A DNA stretch of 64,000 nucleotides from a bacterium (GTDB lineage: Bacteria > Bacteroidota > Bacteroidia > B-17B0 > Aurantibacillaceae). The position numbers and the translations under genes were made by a program. Of this stretch, positions 60,586 to 64,000 are shown in pieces (the first letter of the stretch is position 1; each line of letters opens with the position of its first letter). A model generated the notes under the pieces. The model saw only the letters and a program-made list of their open reading frames with translations, searched no databases and was not told where the DNA came from. The DNA lies in contig JAQSCW010000010.1 in assembly GCA_029945625.1 (NCBI GenBank), forward strand, positions 186,001 to 250,000, in the 5' to 3' direction.

Positions 60586-60650
60586 ATTGACGATTTATTC
60601 ATTGACGATTTACGATTTTGGTCGTCAAACTAAATTTAAAAATCGTAAAT
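60586..60650 (+). repeat. Repeat and hairpin between nuoB and nuoC
   Basis: ATTGACGATTTA occurs twice (60586-60597 and 60601-60612), then ATTTACGATTTT (60608-60619) and AAAATCGTAAAT (60639-60650) form a perfect 12-bp inverted repeat around a 19-base loop. No T-run follows, so it is not a standard terminator. It is an inserted-looking palindromic repeat inside an otherwise tight operon. Confidence 0.55.
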
Positions 60651-60660
60651 AATATTTGAA

Positions 60661-61161
60661 ATGAGCAAAGCACACCTTGATAAAGTAAACGAGAAACTTC
60701 AGGCAAAATTTGAAGGCGCCATACTGAGTGCAGAATTGTTATATGATTTTCCGGTATTTACCGTAAAAACAGAACAGATCCACGAGTTACTCAGTTTCTT
60801 AAAAGCTGATCCCGAACTCAATTTTCATTTTCTTACCGATATTACCGGCATGCAAACCGCCGACGAAAAGCAATTGGGGGTGATCTATCATTTGCATAAT
60901 ATGCATTCGAATATTCGTATTCGACTGAAAACATTTTTTGATATTAATAAACCCGAAATTGATACGGCTACCGACCTGTGGCCCTGTGCCAATTGGATGG
61001 AGCGTGAGACTTACGATTTTTTTGGCGTTCGCTTTAAGGGTCACCCTAATTTGAAACGAATTTTGAACGTGGATGAAATGGATATTTTTCCTTTAAGAAA
61101 AGAGTACCCTTTGGAAGACCAAACACGCGAAGATAAAGAAGACAAAATGTTTGGACGATAA
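60661..61161 (+). CDS. nuoC: NADH-quinone oxidoreductase subunit C
   Basis: 30-kDa-type peripheral-arm subunit of complex I, 166 residues. Signatures: FHFLTDITGMQTADEKQLGV and the C-terminal NWMERETYDFFGVRFKGHPN then RKEYPLEDQTRE. Not fused to nuoD, unlike in Escherichia coli. Starts 10 bases after the inserted repeat and is followed by nuoD after 38 bases. Confidence 0.95.
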   Translation: MSKAHLDKVNEKLQAKFEGAILSAELLYDFPVFTVKTEQIHELLSFLKADPELNFHFLTDITGMQTADEKQLGVIYHLHNMHSNIRIRLKTFFDINKPEIDTATDLWPCANWMERETYDFFGVRFKGHPNLKRILNVDEMDIFPLRKEYPLEDQTREDKEDKMFGR

Positions 61162-61199
61162 GACCTAATTTAATTTTTGTTTGACTGCGAATACTAACG

Positions 61200-62411
61200 A
61201 TGAGTAAAAAAGAAAATACGATCACCCCGCCGCCGGACACCATGGAGAAGGAATATTCTACCTTGAATTTAGGGCCGACGCACCCCGCCACGCATGGCAT
61301 CTTTCAAAACGTACTCAAAATGGATGGGGAAACCATTCACGATGCAGTACCTACACTTGGGTATATTCACAGGGCTTTTGAAAAATTGGCCGAACGCCGT
61401 CCCTATGCACAGGTCACACCCATTACCGATCGTTTAAATTATTGTTCCTCACCCATCAATAATATGGGCTGGCACATGACCGTTGAAAAACTGCTCAAAG
61501 CCGAAATCCCGAAGCGTGCCGAATACATGCGCGTGATCGTGATGGAATTATCGCGAATTGCCGATCATATTATTTGCAATACCATCATTGGGCAGGACAC
61601 AGGCGCTACCACCGGCTTCTTATACCTATTTCAATGGCGCGAACATATCTATGATATTTTTGAGGGGATTTGCGGCGCCCGATTAACCACCAACATTGGT
61701 CGAATTGGCGGCTTTGAACACGAATGGAGCCAAACGGTTTGGGACCGCATCGATTCTTTCTTAAAAAAATTCCCCAAGGAACTTACTGAGTTTAATAATT
61801 TATTGGAGCGCAATAAGATCTTTATGGATCGTACCATTAAATGCGGACCAATTAGCAGCGAGCGGGCCTTGGAGTATGGGTTCACAGGACCCAATTTACG
61901 CGCAGCCGGTGTGGATTATGACGTTCGGGTAGCTACTCCGTATTCTTCGTATCAGGATTTTGAATTTGTAATTCCGGTTGGAACAGGCGGTGATACTTAC
62001 GATCGTTTCACTGTGCGGCAAGAAGAGATGTGGCAGTCACTCAGCATCATTAAACAGGCCATAAAAAACATGCCGGGCGGACCAACGCATGCCGACATAC
62101 CTGATTTTTTCCTTCCGCCAAAGCAAGAAGTGTACAATAACATGGAAGCACTCATTTACCATTTTAAAATTGTAATGGGTGAAACAGAAATTCCGGTTGG
62201 CGAAGTATACAACTGCGTAGAAGGCGGAAACGGGGAACTGGGATTCTACCTCATTAGTGATGGCGGAAGAACACCCTTCCGTTTACATTTTCGCAGGCCC
62301 TGCTTTATTTATTATCAGGCTTATCCCGAAATGATTAGAGGTGGATTATTAAGTGATGCAATTATTACGATGAGCAGCATGAATGTAATAGCGGGAGAAC
62401 TGGATGCGTAA
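61200..62411 (+). CDS. nuoD: NADH-quinone oxidoreductase subunit D
   Basis: 49-kDa-type subunit forming the quinone-binding cavity with nuoB. 403 residues with the NiFe-hydrogenase-like signatures LNLGPTHPATHG, LGYIHRAFEKLAERRPYAQV and the C-terminal YYQAYPEMIRGGLLSDAIIT with MSSMNVIAGELDA at the end. The short extra N-terminus (SKKENTITPPPDTM) before the conserved core is ordinary. Confidence 0.97.
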   Translation: MSKKENTITPPPDTMEKEYSTLNLGPTHPATHGIFQNVLKMDGETIHDAVPTLGYIHRAFEKLAERRPYAQVTPITDRLNYCSSPINNMGWHMTVEKLLKAEIPKRAEYMRVIVMELSRIADHIICNTIIGQDTGATTGFLYLFQWREHIYDIFEGICGARLTTNIGRIGGFEHEWSQTVWDRIDSFLKKFPKELTEFNNLLERNKIFMDRTIKCGPISSERALEYGFTGPNLRAAGVDYDVRVATPYSSYQDFEFVIPVGTGGDTYDRFTVRQEEMWQSLSIIKQAIKNMPGGPTHADIPDFFLPPKQEVYNNMEALIYHFKIVMGETEIPVGEVYNCVEGGNGELGFYLISDGGRTPFRLHFRRPCFIYYQAYPEMIRGGLLSDAIITMSSMNVIAGELDA

Positions 62412-62448
62412 TTATAAAATTGATTAAAGAACATTTCAAACAATAACA

Positions 62449-63030
62449 ATGGGTTCAGAAGTTCAGGGAACACAAACATTTGACAAGGCGAAACGCGCGG
62501 GATTAAAATTCAGCGAGGAAGCGATGACTACAGTTCAAACAATCATTTCGCATTATCCCGATGACAAACGAAAATCGGCTTTAATTCCTGTGTTGCACAT
62601 TGCGCAAGCCGAATTTGGCGGATGGCTCAGCGCAGAGACAATGGATTATGTGGCTTCCATTATTAAGATCCAACCTATTGAAGTATTTGAAGTGGCTTCT
62701 TTTTATTCCATGTTTCATTTGCATCCGGTTGGCAAATGTGTGTTTGAAGTGTGTCAAACCAGTTCCTGCTGGTTAATGGGCGGAGAAGATATTGTAAAAT
62801 ACATTGGCAAGAAATTGAACCTTAAGGTGGGCGAAACTACCGCCGATGGTTTGTTCACCTTAAAAGTGGCCGAATGTTTAGGATCTTGCGGAACAGCGCC
62901 CATGCTGCAATGCGGCGCAAGTTACCACGAGAAACTCACCTACGAAAAGATCGACAAATTAATTGAGAGTTACCGTGCCGAAGGAAAACAAAAAAATTAT
63001 ACGGATTTAGATTATAAAAACACCTTGTAA
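62449..63030 (+). CDS. nuoE: NADH-quinone oxidoreductase subunit E
   Basis: Thioredoxin-fold [2Fe-2S] subunit (N1a) of the NADH-oxidising module. 193 residues; cluster ligands C102 and C107 (VCQTSSCWL) and C143 and C147 (ECLGSCGTAPMLQ). The presence of E and F shows that this is a complete NADH-type complex I, not the shorter ferredoxin-type form found in some relatives. Confidence 0.95.
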   Translation: MGSEVQGTQTFDKAKRAGLKFSEEAMTTVQTIISHYPDDKRKSALIPVLHIAQAEFGGWLSAETMDYVASIIKIQPIEVFEVASFYSMFHLHPVGKCVFEVCQTSSCWLMGGEDIVKYIGKKLNLKVGETTADGLFTLKVAECLGSCGTAPMLQCGASYHEKLTYEKIDKLIESYRAEGKQKNYTDLDYKNTL

Positions 63031-63057
63031 AAAAATTCAAGAGGATAAAACATTTTT

Positions 63058-64000
63058 ATGGGAAAAAAATTACTGATACACAACGATAAAGTTCCCGGAA
63101 TTCAAGGTCTTGCTGTTTATCGTCAACATGGAGGCTATGCTTCGGTTGAAAAAGCGTTAAAAACTATGACGCCCGATCAGGTGACCGATGAGGTAAAAAA
63201 ATCAGGCTTACGTGGTCGCGGTGGCGCAGGTTTTCCAACCGGTTTAAAATGGAGTTTTTTGGCGAAGCCCGAGGGCGTTGCCCGGTACTTGGTGTGTAAT
63301 GCCGACGAATCGGAGCCCGGCACATTTAAGGATCGCTATTTGATGGAGCACATTCCTCATGCCTTAATTGAGGGGATGATAACCTCTTCGTATGCACTGG
63401 GAGCAAAAGTATCTTATATCTATATCCGCGGCGAATATTTTTATGTGGCTCGTATTTTAGAAGTAGCCATTAAGGAAGCCTACGAAGCAGGTTGGCTCGG
63501 AAAAAATATTTTAGGAACCGATTTTTCGAATGATTGTTATGTTCATGTGGGTGCCGGAGCGTATATCTGTGGAGAAGAAACTGCTTTACTTGAATCACTC
63601 GAAGGCAAACGGGGTAATCCGCGCATCAAACCACCGTTTCCGGCAGTAGCGGGACTTTGGGGTTGCCCTACCGTTGTGAATAATGTAGAAACTATTGCAG
63701 CAGTTTGTCCCATTGTAGTAAATGGCGGAGAAGAATATGCGAAGATTGGGATTGGAAAATCAACCGGAACTAAATTGATTTCTGCCTCGGGACATATTAA
63801 TAAGCCGGGTGTTTATGAAATTGAATTAGGCTTACCTGTTGAAGAATTTATTTATAGCGAAGAATATTGTGGAGGTATCAGAAATGGCAAAAAACTTAAA
63901 GCGGTTGTTGCCGGAGGATCTTCAGTGCCAATTCTTCCCGCTGAACTGATCTTAAAAACCGCAAAGGGCGAACCCCGCTTAATGAGTTATGAAAGCTTGG
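63058..64000 (+). CDS. nuoF: NADH-quinone oxidoreductase subunit F (partial)
   Basis: FMN- and NADH-binding subunit; only the first 314 codons are in the window and the gene runs off the right edge. Visible signatures: SGLRGRGGAGFPTGLKW (NADH/FMN binding), VCNADESEPGTFKDR, the GAGAYICGEETALLESLEGK motif and NNVETIAAVCPIV. Starts at ATG 63058, 28 bases after nuoE. The [4Fe-4S] Cys cluster would lie beyond the window. Confidence 0.96.
   Translation, partial: MGKKLLIHNDKVPGIQGLAVYRQHGGYASVEKALKTMTPDQVTDEVKKSGLRGRGGAGFPTGLKWSFLAKPEGVARYLVCNADESEPGTFKDRYLMEHIPHALIEGMITSSYALGAKVSYIYIRGEYFYVARILEVAIKEAYEAGWLGKNILGTDFSNDCYVHVGAGAYICGEETALLESLEGKRGNPRIKPPFPAVAGLWGCPTVVNNVETIAAVCPIVVNGGEEYAKIGIGKSTGTKLISASGHINKPGVYEIELGLPVEEFIYSEEYCGGIRNGKKLKAVVAGGSSVPILPAELILKTAKGEPRLMSYESL

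Overview
The window is a contiguous piece of a Bacteroidota (Bacteroidetes) chromosome, most like an aerobic, T9SS-bearing member of the Flavobacteriia/Sphingobacteriia side; I cannot name a genus. Evidence: several promoters fit the phylum-specific -33/-7 pattern (TTG or TTTG, 18-21 nt, TAnnTTTG) rather than -35/-10; Shine-Dalgarno sequences are weak or absent; there is a PorP/SprF protein and secreted proteins with C-terminal PNP-type sorting domains; and there are phylum-typical families (IPExxxVDY, DUF5606, DUF5522, group II GGGPS, long 668-residue HutU, secretory-type ATP synthase subunit a). Most of it is housekeeping core with short accessory interruptions. I saw no tRNA, rRNA, CRISPR array, transposase, integrase or phage gene.

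Layout. 1-3.2 kb (minus): acpP-fabF-rnc-IPExxxVDY from one promoter, plus a small membrane protein. 3.3-8.1 kb (plus): rimP-nusA-infB, closed by a strong terminator. 8.1-15.7 kb: a TsdA-like dihaem cytochrome lipoprotein, then a minus-strand group (tandem-fused D-Ala-D-Ala ligase, DUF1543, orphan ABC-2 permease), a membrane metallophosphoesterase, a YdeI/DUF1905 protein and a small lipoprotein. 15.7-21.1 kb: a 336-bp gap (15662-15997) filled with repeat copies and a terminator, a giant SBBP-repeat T9SS protein, and ahcY. 21.1-24.1 kb (plus): five tightly packed or overlapping genes (PPTase, GGGPS, ThiE-like, PnuC, NadR-type kinase). 24.3-30.2 kb: EVE protein, a 313-bp gap (24702-25014) with two palindromic structures and the atp promoter, then atpBEFHAG (no beta or epsilon gene here). 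30.2-36.6 kb: desaturase, an ECF sigma factor-photolyase pair with a large palindrome at its promoter, lysS, a lipoprotein and a Kelch T9SS protein. 36.6-46.2 kb: DUF5606, a 348-bp gap (37139-37486) holding a coding-like remnant, aminopeptidase P, PorP/SprF, a composite repeat, DPP-IV, a secreted unknown, and redoxin-DUF5522-hutU. 46.4-52.3 kb (minus): DUF177-rpmF, a sensor kinase inserted after a terminator, plsX-fabH, and a Wzi/RemB-like outer-membrane protein. 52.4-59.4 kb: M48 peptidase, FISUMP lipoprotein, beta-barrel protein, mdh, tatA and gatA. 59.6-64.0 kb (plus): nuoABCDEF, with nuoF cut by the window end.

Together the genes cover fatty acid and phospholipid initiation (acpP, fabF, fabH, plsX, PPTase, desaturase), translation (rimP, infB, lysS, rpmF, gatA), transcription elongation (nusA), energy conversion (ATP synthase, complex I, malate dehydrogenase), SAM recycling, and a set of exported proteins. 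The least explained material is in the intergenic DNA: at least three families of short palindromic repeats, a hairpin touching the rimP start codon, an internal terminator between atpE and atpF, and a palindrome in front of the sigma-photolyase operon. I found no clearly new multi-gene defence or metabolic system; the tandem ligase, the sigma-photolyase regulatory site and the degenerate ThiE-like protein are the best candidates for something undescribed.
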